Source: Phytophthora colocasiae
Lineage: Eukaryota; Oomycota; Peronosporomycetes; Peronosporales; Peronosporaceae
Direction of reading: 5' to 3'
Length of the DNA stretch: 64,000 nucleotides
NCBI GenBank assembly: GCA_018806915.1
Contig: JAGKQI010000103.1
Span: 62,001-126,000 of the forward strand
In this document: positions 37,600 through 48,600 of the stretch, one piece after another
Layout of the letters: every line of letters begins with the position of its first letter
Numbering within the stretch: position 1 is the stretch's first letter
The notes under the pieces: model-generated
Told to the model about the DNA's origin: nothing
What the model saw: only the letters and a program-made list of their open reading frames with translations
The model's database searches: none
Translations under genes and position numbers: made by a program

Positions 37600-38142
37600 T
37601 TAGTCCATGGCCTCAGCTCCCTCGTCCGTGTATCGTCGGAAGCCCGGGATGGGAGGCGTCCAGGTAGCGAAACCTAGCTCCTCGGGTGCAGGAGCATCGT
37701 CGGTCTCCATCGCCTCAGCCTGAAGCTCAGCAGGGAGCGCATTAATGGCCTCCCACTTAAGGTCAATCTTGGTCTGCACGTCGCGCATGAAATGGTTGTG
37801 CTCAATGGAGCTCATGACGTTGTAGCGGCGACCGATCTCCTGGTGATGCTGCTTCTCCTCCTCTGTCCACTCCTCCCTGCAGTAAAATATACCCGTTAAT
37901 ATTCACCCAATAGCAGAAGCAATAGGAAGTTGCAAGGCAGCGTACGAGTCGGGGTACTGGCCCTTAATGGCACGCAGCATCTGCTCGAAGTTGGTGTCAC
38001 TTCCGCCCTTTTTGCTCTTCTTCTTGTCCTTCTTGGAGGCAAAACCACGCACACTCGAGGAGGTGGCGGCCACATCAGCCAATGCGCAGGCAGTCACGCG
38101 CTTGGCGGCCGCAGAAGTCACGCTACGAAGCACCAGAGCCAT
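37600..38142 (-). CDS. Small mitochondrial protein, ribosomal-like
   Basis: Two exons, 38142-37946 and 37876-37600, with a 69-nt GT-AG intron, encode 157 residues. The N-terminus (MALVLRSVTSAAAKRVTAC, later RGFASKKDKKKSKKGG) is a typical mitochondrial presequence with an R-x-F-A-S cleavage-type site. The mature part reads FEQMLRAIKGQYPDS, EEWTEEEKQHHQEIGRRYNV and HNHFMRDVQTKIDLKWEA. The EIGRRYN...HN pattern resembles a small protein of the mitochondrial large ribosomal subunit seen in plants. That assignment is from memory of the motif, so treat it as tentative. Confidence 0.7.
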
Positions 38143-38362
38143 GTCGAGCTCTGTGTTGCACCTGTCGGAGTCTCTCGACCACAAAAGGAAAGGAAAGCCG
38201 CATAACACTAAGTACGAAACGAGGTCACACTGTGTGTGGTACACCTCGTATATAAAAAAGGGATAATGAAAAATACCAATATATTTGAAAATAAAAATAA
38301 TACACCACAAAATAAAAATAATATACCACTAGCAAACAAGACATCGTCGATACAACAGCACC

Positions 38363-39557
38363 ATGAATAGACCGTTTCGTGTGATTTCAAGCGACAAGAG
38401 GCGTTGCAAGGCAACATGCACGCAGGAAGGTTGCGAGTTTGTGGTGCAGTTCGCGTTTTCGCAGACTTTCCGTCCGCCCACGAAGTTGATCCGGTATTCT
38501 TGTGCGCTGTCTGAGACCACCAAGTCGCCACGCCGTGAAGCAACTAAGAAACAGATTGCATTGAAACCATGGTGCGCGAGATGCTAATAGCAACGGTTAG
38601 GGCATTGCGCCCTGTTGCTATTCAGCAAAACTGAAGATGGCTGGAATTACAGCTCCATATATGAACTGTGTGCATGCACTTCGACGTCTACATCTTGAGT
38701 TTTTCGGCAGTGACGCTGACCAATATACGCTTTTTCCCTCTTACATTGACGAACTGAACCCGTCGTGGCCACAAGACCAGCATTGAACTCACGGATGGAA
38801 TGAGAGCGCAACCAAGTGGCTACAGGAGATAGGAAAGGGAAAGTGGGCTACCGCTAACAGGCCGTGTACCCGGTTCAACACCCTGACTTCGAACAATGTG
38901 AAATCAGCCAACGGCGCACTGAAGGGAATTCGCAGTCTTCCGATCCTGGACTGTCTTTTGGAGATTGAACGTTATGTGGCAAGAAAGTGGATGGAGAACA
39001 CAAAAAAGGCGGATATCTGGGGTGAGTTGCACGTTACGCGTCGCGCAGGGCAGACAAGGCGCTTGAAGACACCGTCAGCGGTTCCATCGAGGCAAACTCC
39101 TCCACAAGCTATGTTGTGGAAATCAAGCGTGGAGTCGGAAGTATCCCTCTCAAGTTTGCACTCCAACTATGTGACGGCGTGGTAAAATGCTTGTGTGGGT
39201 ACTTCGAGGACGCTGGTGCTCCTTGTGTTCACGCTCTGATTGCGCTCAAGCACGCCGGTAGACTGAAGGAGATGACAAGATTCTATCGTTGTTTCCTGGA
39301 AAACGCCAGTCTTCCGAGAAGCCTACTTGGAGCGAGCGCGCACTACCATCTTGTCTCTAGTGCTCAAAGATGCACTTACTCGCGGTGAATGCAGGGCCCC
39401 CAGAATTCCAAAACAACGTGGTCGCCCAAAGAAGAAGCGCATTCAGTCACAGCAGGCAACAGAATCTTTAAGCAAATTCGGCGGTGCTGAATATGCAAGC
39501 AAATTGGCCACAACCGGAAGAGCTGCAGTATTCAGCCGTCCTAAACGCCCTTGCTGA
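38363..39557 (+). pseudogene. MULE (MuDR-like) transposase remnant
   Basis: At 38363-38587 the frame reads CKATCTQEGCEFVVQFAF and FRPPTKLIRYSCALSETT, the N-terminal WRKY/GCM1-like zinc domain of MuDR-type transposases. After a region with stops, 38898-39557 gives ALKGIRSLPILDCLLEIERY, then a SWIM zinc finger CLCGYFEDAGAPCVHALIAL and a basic RGRPKKKR tail in shifted frames. The catalytic DDE core between them is missing. It is a deleted, decayed copy with no visible terminal repeats. Confidence 0.8.
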
Positions 39558-39916
39558 CCAGCACTTGCATGATGCATGTAGAGGTTTTTCTCCCAGATTG
39601 GGTTTTCCTTGCTAAGGGCCTGTTTGGCACCACTCCGAAATCGTGATTACGATCTAGAAATTCTACTCAGAGCAGAATCTTTGCAAACACGATTTAGGAG
39701 TCTGATTGTGATATATTGGGCGACTGTTTGGACACGCAATTGGGCTGATTGTGATATATTGGGCGACTGTTGGGACACGCAAAAGGGATTGTTTGGAACG
39801 ACAATTTTGCTCAAAATTCAGAAGTGGCGGGAATCACGATCTAGAGTTGTAAAAAAGGATCCAAGGCCGGAGCTCCCCCTCATTTCCTGTTGGTGCGTCC
39901 AGGTGGTTACCAGTCA

Positions 39917-40216
39917 ATGGCGGCACCGCGAGCTTCGTGGGATGAGGCCAAGGACATGTTCCTCATTGAGTCAATGACTGATCAAGCACGAGCGGGGAAA
40001 CGCTCGGACTCCGGCTTTAAGAAAGAGGCGTGGGTGGATGTGACGGCAGCGATCAACCAGAAATTTGGCTCATCAGGAACGAACGCTGGAATATGCGTTC
40101 CATCGAACGCTAGTCAGCGCGCGAAATGCTCAGCAATTTTCGGATTTTGGGTGAGCTCGGTTGGTGGTGTACTCGGCTGCACTATTTGTGAAGGCCAGCG
40201 AGCAAATAACATCTAG
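39917..40216 (+). pseudogene. MYB/SANT-like gene fragment of Harbinger element
   Basis: From ATG 39917: ASWDEAKDMFLIESMTDQ, GFKKEAWVDVTAAINQKF, the first helices of the MYB/SANT-like domain of Harbinger accessory proteins. The homology fades after about 60 codons and the frame ends at 40216. Truncated by the internal deletion of the element. Confidence 0.65.
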
Positions 40217-40234
40217 AACCGCGTGGAAATGCCT

Positions 40235-40651
40235 TTAATTGCAAGGAAAGGTTAGATAGTAAACCACTGTGTAGTATAAGTAGTTTGAATACCTGTGCAC
40301 GGTCTCACCGCTGTGCTGAAAATGTTCTTGGAGCTCACTATTGGACGCACTACGTGATACACAGTAGAGAAACATGGCCACCTTTTCGTTTGTCTCCACA
40401 CCCGCCCAAGGAGAGGGCGGTGCATCTCGATCAACTATACTGCACAGACTGCGAACGATGCCCTTCGGTATCTTCCGATTCTCGAAGATCCGTACGGGAT
40501 TTCCCTCTTCGAGCTCTGTTGCCCCTGTAAGCACTGACGTCCTGCACGGCTCTTTGCAAAGGTGGCGCCCGCTATAGTACCGTACAGCCAGCGCCAGAGC
40601 GCGCAAAACCGACTCTTGTTCTTCATCGCTGCTGTCTTCGTAGTCTACCAT
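40235..40651 (-). pseudogene. Harbinger transposase, N-terminal fragment
   Basis: From ATG 40651: an acidic start, then GIVRSLCSIVDRDAPPSPW and NEKVAMFLYCVSRSASNS, LQEHFQHSGETVHRYSNY. This is the helix-turn-helix region that precedes the DDE domain of PIF/Harbinger transposases. The catalytic domain is absent, so the fragment cannot catalyse transposition. Confidence 0.75.
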
Positions 40652-41110
40652 AATCCCTCCCCGAACTGGCGAATTGCAATCTACTCCAGGATTTGTAATA
40701 TCCGAAAGATCGCGGTCGAGATGTGTGTGCCAAACGCGCCCGAACACGATTTCGGTCTTCTCGCCCAAAAGTCGCATCTGTAACTAAATTGTGATTGGAT
40801 TATCGTGTGGTGCCAAACGGGCCCTAAGGGGCTGGTCGCGCTGGCTGGTGCTGGTTCTCGACGAGGGTTAGGCCTCAATAAGTCGGGAACCAGGGACCAA
40901 CCAGTTCTCGTCACTGGTACAGACAACGACGGTGAAACTAGACCCCCCCTTGAAATGTATTTTCAAGAGAGTTGCAGAAAAGGCAGCCGACACAAAAACT
41001 CGACCCCCTTAAAGTCTCATCTGCAATTGGCCAAAATAAAATAGAATTTCAGTGTACACAATTGGCGAACTTAATTTTAAAGGGTAAAAATGCATGTATT
41101 GAAAATGTAT

Positions 41111-41616
41111 CTACACCATCACTTCAGGTTCTTTTGGGATCGCCTTTTCGAAGCTTTTAACAACGCACTCAGTGGAAATGTCTTCCCACGCTCGAATAGT
41201 ACGCATAACCGCTCCTAGACGCTTTTGTTTGGCAGTTCTAGACTTGGACACCTTTTCCCGTAGCCACTCAGCACTCAACTTCTTTTTGAGTGGCCCCATG
41301 ACTCCTACGTCAAGAGGCTGACACACCGATGTGCTGTTAGCAGGTACCGGGCATACAATTGCCGACGTCTCCTCCGCCACGATGTTTTGCCCAGCTTTTG
41401 AAACGTGCGAGTCGAAATTATCTAGCAGGAGGACAGAGGGAGCGTCGATTTCGTACTTCAGCAAGCTCCTAACGTACATTTGCCATACCGTAGCATCCAT
41501 CCAGCCATTTTCTTGAACTGTGTACACGTGACCTGGAGGATACGTCGGCAGTTCATCCGTCTCCACTGTTCCGCCTGGCATTCCTCGTAGAATAAACAGA
41601 ATAGGCAGCTTTTTAC
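41111..41616 (-). pseudogene. pogo-like transposase, exon 4
   Basis: The exon starts after an acceptor TTTAG (41617) and encodes LPILFILRGMPGGTVETDE, QENGWMDATVWQMYVRSLL, VLLLDNFDSHVSKAG (second catalytic Asp, LDN type), VPANSTSVCQPLDVGVMGPL (third Asp block) and a basic end, with a stop at 41111. This is the C-terminal half of a DDE_1 transposase. The upstream exons are at 55008-55101 and 62668-63375. Confidence 0.9.
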
Positions 41617-41639
41617 CTAAACGTAAACATAATTAGTAA

Positions 41640-42981
41640 TGTGGTGGAGCGGATCTGGCCAAAATCTGGTTGAGGCCGATCGCGATCGCCACTTGCGCCC
41701 AGACACCGACTAACGGAGGGGGTCCCCCGATGATCCGTGATCTTGCTGCGTGTAGTGTTCACCTTGTGTACCCGTCGGTAGGCGGGTTACGCTCTTCCAG
41801 GTGACTTCTGAAGATGTCTTGGGACGAGAAGAATGTCTTGGGTGACGTAGGGGGTGTGAGATAGCGTGGGAATACTTCACTCTACCTCGGAGGGGTTGAT
41901 CCGGGTCACAGGCGAGTTCTCGAGCCTTGATCCGGTCACCTGGTCTTCGATCCAGGTCTTCCAAAGGTCCAATGTTGGGGATCTGATCCCTTCCTTTACG
42001 ATGCTTGCCGCTTCCTTTAGCGGGTGTCTTGATGGGTTGAGAGTCGACGAGATCGTCAGGCCAAGCAGCCAATTCCTTCCGATCCGTAGTTCGCACGTAA
42101 AGGATAGATCACTAGATAGGGTAAAACTGGCCAATGTATTATCCAGAATTAACCTCTATGCTAGATCTCTTCTCCTTACCTTCTTGATGCCGGGGGGCCA
42201 ATGTAATTTCCAGTTCCGGTCTTGAACGAAGGCACTTGTGATGTCCAGAGCAAATTCGATTCTGTTTATGGTTATTCCTATGTCTACTAGCCCCATCCTC
42301 ATCTGCTATCCTACGATTACCTGACATCCGGCTACACAGCTGCCCTTCCGATCTTCGATCTTGATCTCACCTAACCCCTGATCGCGATCTCGATCTGCCG
42401 ATCTGGCGATCAGCCGATCTGGCGATCTGGCGATCAGCCGATCTCGATCAACCATCTCGGTCATCGATCTTGGTCCACCGTCTTGAACAATGATCCCGAT
42501 CAGCAGCCTTCATACTTGATCTCGCGTGCCTGCGTCGTCGACATTCCAGGTCTTGAGCTTCCCAGACTTGATCACCACTCCCCACGCGACTAACACTGCC
42601 ATCAGGTCCCCTCGGCAGCATCTCACGGTTATGTTGTCACCGGCCCACCATAGATCACACCGATCCCGACCCTCTGCCGCCTTGATCTCCTTCTCATGCG
42701 ACCTCAGGCAAGGCGCCCTTTTCTCCTCCGACCCTGAGCCGCCACGCGGGACCGCACGACGGGTTCTCCAATCACTTAGTCTCACTTGACCAAGACGCCA
42801 TCCATTCATCGCTGGCGAGATCCAGACGAACATCGATCTGGATCCATTCGTCAGCCGTCGTTCGCGCAATCTGGGGTCATCAACTGACATCTTGCTTCGC
42901 CAGAGGCCCCTGTCGCTTGATCCGACTCTCTTAGGGCCTGACGTTGCCTTTTCTCGGATTTCTTATTCGCGCTTCACCACA
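41640..42981 (-). repeat. 3' LTR of element B
   Basis: 1342 bp, nearly identical to the copy at 53590-54968. A run of GATC modules at 42361-42480 holds 12 GATC in 120 bp by hand count and is shorter than in the other copy. The adjoining internal bases, read on the minus strand GGCTGGGGGCGGA, are the likely polypurine tract. Confidence 0.95.
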
Positions 42982-43107
42982 TCCGCCCCCAGCCTGCAAG
43001 TTGGTCCGTCTCGGTCCACTTCAGGTCTCATTCTCCAATCTTCAGCCCAAGGCACAAGTCACCCCGACAACACTTCGACCACCACCAACGGATCCCTTCC
43101 AGTCTCC

Positions 43108-45303
43108 ATGAGCCAGCAAGGAAGTGATCCGGGAGCGATTATTTGCCTACACCTCCCGATTCCCCAAGATCCCCCGACGGTCCGCCATCTCCCCATTCCG
43201 ACATCTCGCGACGTTCGTCGGGTCCGGCTCCAGACCACGCACGCCCGCTCTCATCCGATGAGGCTGGGCCGATGCCGGGCAGTCCAGGGTGGGATCGCCT
43301 GGTGCGCGAACGTGATCAACTAAGTCGTGAAGCCATGGAACTTCGGGCGCATGTCGACGCCATGGAGCGGTTCCGGGCAGACCAGCAGGGCGAGATTGCG
43401 GCAGTCTGGAGCGCGAGATCGCTGATCTCGCGGAGGAAGCCTCTGATCTCGATGGATTGCGTATGCAGGTTCACCAGCTCCGATCGGAACGCGACGAGTT
43501 CGCGCGGCGTCTCAACTCTGCCCAGGCAGACCTAGATCGAGCTACAGAGGACAGGGATCGTCTGACCGAAGAGGTGGAACAAGCCACCAACGAGATCCAG
43601 GATCTCCAGGCGGAAGCCCGGATCCATGCTTGCGATCTGGCTGAGGCGAAGCAAGACTCCATCACTGCCAAGGCCAGCTACAACCGGATCTCGGCTGATC
43701 TTGCACATCTCCAACTGGATTCCAGCCCCACGCCTTCGACAGGGGCTCCCACCCGATTGGCCCTGGCTGAGCGAGATCGAGCCTTGGCGGACTCCGCCCG
43801 AGCGATCGCTTCCCTGACCAGTATCGCTGGTGAACGTGACCTAGCCACCGATCAACTCGCCCACGCTAACTCCGAACTGAACCGAGTCACTTCGGAGCGG
43901 GATCGCCTACTCGTGGAACGAGACCAAGCGTTCGCAGATCGTGACAGAGCACAGGCGGATCTCAGCGCCGAGTGACAACGATCCACTCGTCTAGGTGCGC
44001 ATATAGTCTAGATCCCCCTCCACCTGACCATGATCACTCATATTCTGTTTGTCGTAGAGGATGATCTGATCGGTACCCATGCCGAAGTGCAGGAGTTAGA
44101 AGCGAGTCTTCAGGCATTGCAGGAGAACTACGATCAGGCAGAAGGTGACGTAATGGCGACCACCAACGTCCTGACCGAAATGGTGTCTCGGCTCCGCGCT
44201 GCTCAAGATGAACGGGGGGTCAAACGTGCTCTCAGTCCGCCCCCATCTCCTGCTACATCGCCCCGCACAAGACCTCGCGGACGGAGCCTCCCCCGGCCGA
44301 TCACGACGCGGCCCCACCTGATGTTCCCGCTGGAGACCAACCCGGTGGCCAGGCCCAGGCGACCGAGCTCGAAGAAAAGCACGAGGAAAGCCCAGACCCC
44401 TTCGATCTGGGTCCTGAACCCGCGATCCCGACTGGGCCGGATGCGGAGGAAGCAGATCGCACCCAGGCCACCTCGCAAGTGACCGTGGAAGCACCTTCCC
44501 CGAAGAAGGGTGGCTCGGATCGGTCCAAACGTAAACCCGATCCAGAGCATGACGATGACGCGGAGGATTCTGGCGCTGGATCCGACGACGCTCTTCGGGC
44601 TACGATACTCCGATCGCTGTCGTGGCACCGCCGGCATGGAAATCCTCCTCCAGCATCCGGTGATCAAGGGGGGCCTGCTCCATCGACGCCTCCGGCGCAG
44701 CCGACACCTCCGGGCGGCAGTTCCCCACAGACTCCGATCACTTCTCCTCAGGGGTCCCCGAGGGGTAGTCCAGCTGGCGGGAGCCCTCCCGGTGGGGGAT
44801 CTCCGGGTGGCGGCTCTCCCGGCGGATCGCCACGCCCCCAGCTGCACCCTCCCCTGTTCGCGATCAGCTCGTCTATTCCCGGGTATGCGAACGTCCGGCA
44901 GTTTGCGGCTGGTGATGTCTTCCCGTGGGATCCGATGTTCGTCGGAACTTTGGCGATCGTCGGTATGATCCTCTCCACATTGTCCAAGAGGCTGCTGCTA
45001 CCTCCCGGATTCCTCTACCCCGCGAGATCACCGGCTAATCGCCCTTCCCGAGCCGGGGTCGGTTGGTTGGCTAGCCTGATCACTGGGCCCAACGTGCAGG
45101 CCCTACTTGCTACCCGACCTTGGGAGGTGCTCCGCAACCGACCGGCCCCCCTCACCTTCGATCTCGGTCTACAATGCGATCAGGAGGACCCTTGGCGCAA
45201 CCATTACCGCGATCGGCCGGCAGATCACCCGTCCCGGCAGATCCCACGGCTCGAAAACAAGTTTAACCCGCCTGCTCCACCTACACCTCCTGGGACTCTC
45301 TGA
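43108..45303 (+). pseudogene. Antisense coiled-coil gene of element B, broken
   Basis: Plus-strand coding in shifted frames: 43143-43535 (Pro/Ser-rich, then RERDQLSREAMELRAHVD), 43457-43975 (coiled coil, VEQATNEIQDLQAEARIH, ERDRLLVERDQAFADRD), 44030-44482 and 44479-45303. The last frame ends with NVQALLATRPWEVLRNRPAP and QEDPWRNHYRDRPADHPSR. These correspond to YATEPWKDLQSQAPPP and RQDPWRTHYRSGSSHPS near the C-terminus of the antisense protein of element A. So the gene is homologous and in the same antisense position. It is shorter than in A and broken by at least three shifts. Confidence 0.75.
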
Positions 45304-45677
45304 TCCCGCGATCTCGACCAGTCCGGAGGTGATCAGCTGAGCCCGGAGTCGGTCAGCACGCTTACATATTCTCTATCACGATCCGGTACTTCGCCACGCG
45401 ATCCTGACTCCAGCCTAGCCTCTTTTCAATTCCACGTAATCTTTCCAGCTTCAAAAACCAGCGTTCTTCTCCATACTTACTCCACAGTTTCGATCCCACT
45501 TAGCATCTTCGAAATCTCCACACCTTCCATCCAATCACTCCGGTTTCACATGCATATACAAGAAAAATATAAAATCTCCACGAAAAATATAAAATCTCCA
45601 CATCCGATCCAGATAGACATCCAGATCAGCATCCGCGATCTCGGCGTTGTGACCCGGTCACGTCGCCTTCTCTGCGT
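45304..45677. other. Convergent gap in element B
   Basis: 374 bp between the 3' ends of the antisense gene and pol. It contains a 20-nt direct repeat, GAAAAATATAAAATCTCCAC (about 45563 and 45582), an AT-rich island in a GC-rich element. Terminators or poly(A) signals for both genes may be here, but none is certain. Confidence 0.45.
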
Positions 45678-48600
45678 CTACACCTCTTCGTGCGACTGCA
45701 TCACGCCAAACCGATTTCGGTTAGCATGATCACGTAGGAACGCGCTCAGTATGGCTCCACAGTTAAGATCAGCTTCGTCGACCCAAGTTGGTTCATCATA
45801 ACCGACCCAGTGCACCAGGAATTCACGATAGATCCGGCCGTAGCGAGTCCGTTTCCCACTTCGCATGTCCGAGATCCGTTCGACCTCGTACTCGTCGGCA
45901 TCCAGATCTGGGACCCAACTGTCCTCCGGAAGGAGGATCTCATCGAAATCTAGCCGATCTGCTTCATCCACAGTCAACTCGACCCGCGGTCGATCCGGAA
46001 AATTCCGCACCAGCTTTAGCTTAGAAACATGGACCACTGGAAAGATATGGTAATCAGATCCCGCGATCTCCAGCTTGATCGTGAATTCGTTGAGCTTCTC
46101 TGCAACACGGAACGGGCCGTGCCAAAGGTGAGCGAGTTTACGTGCATACCCTTCCTTCACACGATCTAGGTATAGCCAAACTCGTGATCCAGCTTCGATC
46201 TGATGCGGATCGACATCCTCATTGTGCCGATCGGCTCGATCTGCAATCGCCTCTCGTAGTCTAGCGTTGACCTGCTCTCGCGACTGCTGGTAGTATCTCT
46301 GAACCCGATACCTCCACCGTCTTGGATCGCGATCGTGGCGTCTGGTCGATCCGATCGGGATCGTTGCCTCCAACGTCGATCTCGGATCCCATCCATGTAC
46401 CAGGTAATGAGGGGTATCTCCCCGAACCCGATCGTGAGCCGTATTAATGGCGAACGTCAGTCTCTCCGCGTATTCATCCCAGTCCTTCTGATCGAGATCT
46501 TGAACATACATCTTGATCGCCCTAGTCGCCGTTTGCACCATCCGTTCCGCAGTCCCGTTGGCTTGCGGCCGGTAGGCCATCGTCGCCCGTTGTCGCTGCC
46601 CCAGGATCTTATTGAACGATCTGAAGAAGTCGGACATGAAACCCGGTTCTCGATCGTGCCTGATCATCTCGCTAGCACCAAATCTGCGGAACACGCATTC
46701 TTCATAAGATTCCGCGACGGTCTGGGCCGATCGGGAGGAACTGGCCTTTGCGATCACATATCCCGTGAACAGATCGACCCAGATCAGTAGTTCGGTGTTG
46801 CCTTTGTTGGATCTGGGCAGAGAAGGTATGTGATCCATTGCTATGATCTGGAATGGGTATGTCGCCTGCAGATTCCCCGGCGACTCGCCCCGGATCGTGG
46901 GTCTCCCCTTCCCGGTCTCACAATCTACACACTCGCCTACGTATCGCTGCACGCTCCGATATAATCCCCTCCAGTGGAAATGATCTCGGATCCGCTGATA
47001 AGTGCGTCCGATCCCCTGATGTCCTCCTTCCAGAGTCGTATGATAGTGGTGGAGGACATCCTGCTGTAGCGTTTCTGGAACTACAAGTCTCATCAGGCGA
47101 TCGCGATCACCTCTTGATCTCGGCCCTGGTGGGCAGTAAAACAACAGATCTTGTTCATCTACCTCGTACTCGGAGGCGATCTTGGCGTAGGATCCGGATT
47201 CGGCTCGAGTAAGATCCGCGATCTGCCCAGCCAGGTACTTCTTTAGTCCTGCGATCCAGACCTCCTCGTCCTGGGCTCGCCTGATCCGATCAACCCGCAT
47301 CTCCCGGATCAGTTCCTCTCGCAAGACAGCGGCGCCAGGTCGCACTCGGGCTGCACGCGTGGCTACTGCCGACACTTGCACAGATCGATCTTCAACTCGA
47401 GGGATCAACACCTCATTAAGCCGATTCAGGGTGATCAGATCGCATCGATCTGTCTCATCGTGGACTTCGATTCCGCTTCCTCGCTGCAGCGCGGCACTCG
47501 CCAAGCTATCTGCGCTCCCATTCCAGTCTCTCTTCACATGGACCAGCTCGTGATCTCCCCAATTCCGCAAGTGATCTAGCACCTTCTGTTTCAGTAGCGT
47601 CAATCCTGGCGCCTTGCAGTCGATCTCGCCCCGGACTTGTCGGATTACCAGATTCGAATCGCCGCAAACGACCAAACGGCGGCGTTCTAACTGTGCGATC
47701 ATGCCAAGACCTAGCAAGAGTCCACGGTATTCCGCTTCATTGACAGTGAGGCTTTCAGCATAATCCGATCTAGCCTTGATCACCTTCCACTCTGGTAAAC
47801 TCCACACGATCGCGCTGAAAGCGCCTCCTCCTCGTTTCACGCGTGCCGATCCGTCGAAACTTATAACCCACAACTCCTCATGTGGGTATACAGTGGGGAT
47901 CGGCATCTGGATCCGACGTTTTGGCTCCTTTCGCGGCGCGATCGCGATCAGAGCTTCGTCGATCTCCGATCGGGGCGTTATGTTAGCTGCGATCGCCCCC
48001 AGTATTTCATCCTCCCCCTTCGTACACTTCGTGATCTCGAGTGTCCACGGGGACAGAAGAGCAGACCATTGTCCCAGACGTCCTTGGAGGCCGGCAGACT
48101 TGAACAGCCAGGCAAGCGTGGAGTGTCTGGTTAGGACCTTGATCCGACGTCCCACCAACAGGGTGTAGTGTAGATCCAAGATCCGAAGTAGAGCCAACAC
48201 CTCCTTTTCGGCAACATTATAATTCAGCTCGTTGGTCTTCAAGGTTCGGCTGGCAAACGCGACCGGGTGGTAGATCTGGTCGTGTTCCTGCATTAGTGCG
48301 GCGGAAATCGCCCAGTCACTAGCGTACACGATCACCACGGGTAACTTCGTCGTGTCGAAGTGGCGAAGGATCGGGGTCGACGCGATCTTGGTCTTCAAGG
48401 CTGTAATCGCCCTGTATGCCCTACCCCACCTCTCGTCACCAGTCTTTAGGCCCAGGTTGGTTCCGATCTCGCTTGAACAGGGTGAAGACATCGCCCCCAA
48501 GTCAGGATCCGTTGTACTATCGCTTCTTTGAGTCGGGATATCTAGCGATCTATCCCGATCCGACTTAAGCGCGACGGGATCTTGAGTGATCAGGTCCATG

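Larger units (their letters stand above)
39613..40827. mobile_element. Deleted PIF/Harbinger element with clear ends
   Basis: Terminal inverted repeats start GGGCCTGTTTGGCACCAC at 39616 and end GTGGTGCCAAACGGGCCC at 40824 (17 of 18 matching). They are flanked by the 3-bp duplication TAA (39613-39615 and 40825-40827), as expected of PIF/Harbinger. The 1.2 kb element keeps the start of a MYB-like gene (+) and the N-terminal HTH part of the transposase (-), but has lost the catalytic core. Two copies of a 40-nt direct repeat (ATTGTGATATATTGGGCGAC..., 39706 and 39749) lie near the left end. Confidence 0.88.

Noticed and set aside
42510..42890. 126-codon minus-strand frame repeated at 54497-54877
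   Set aside because: Its presence in both LTRs only reflects LTR identity; no recognisable protein and no start context.
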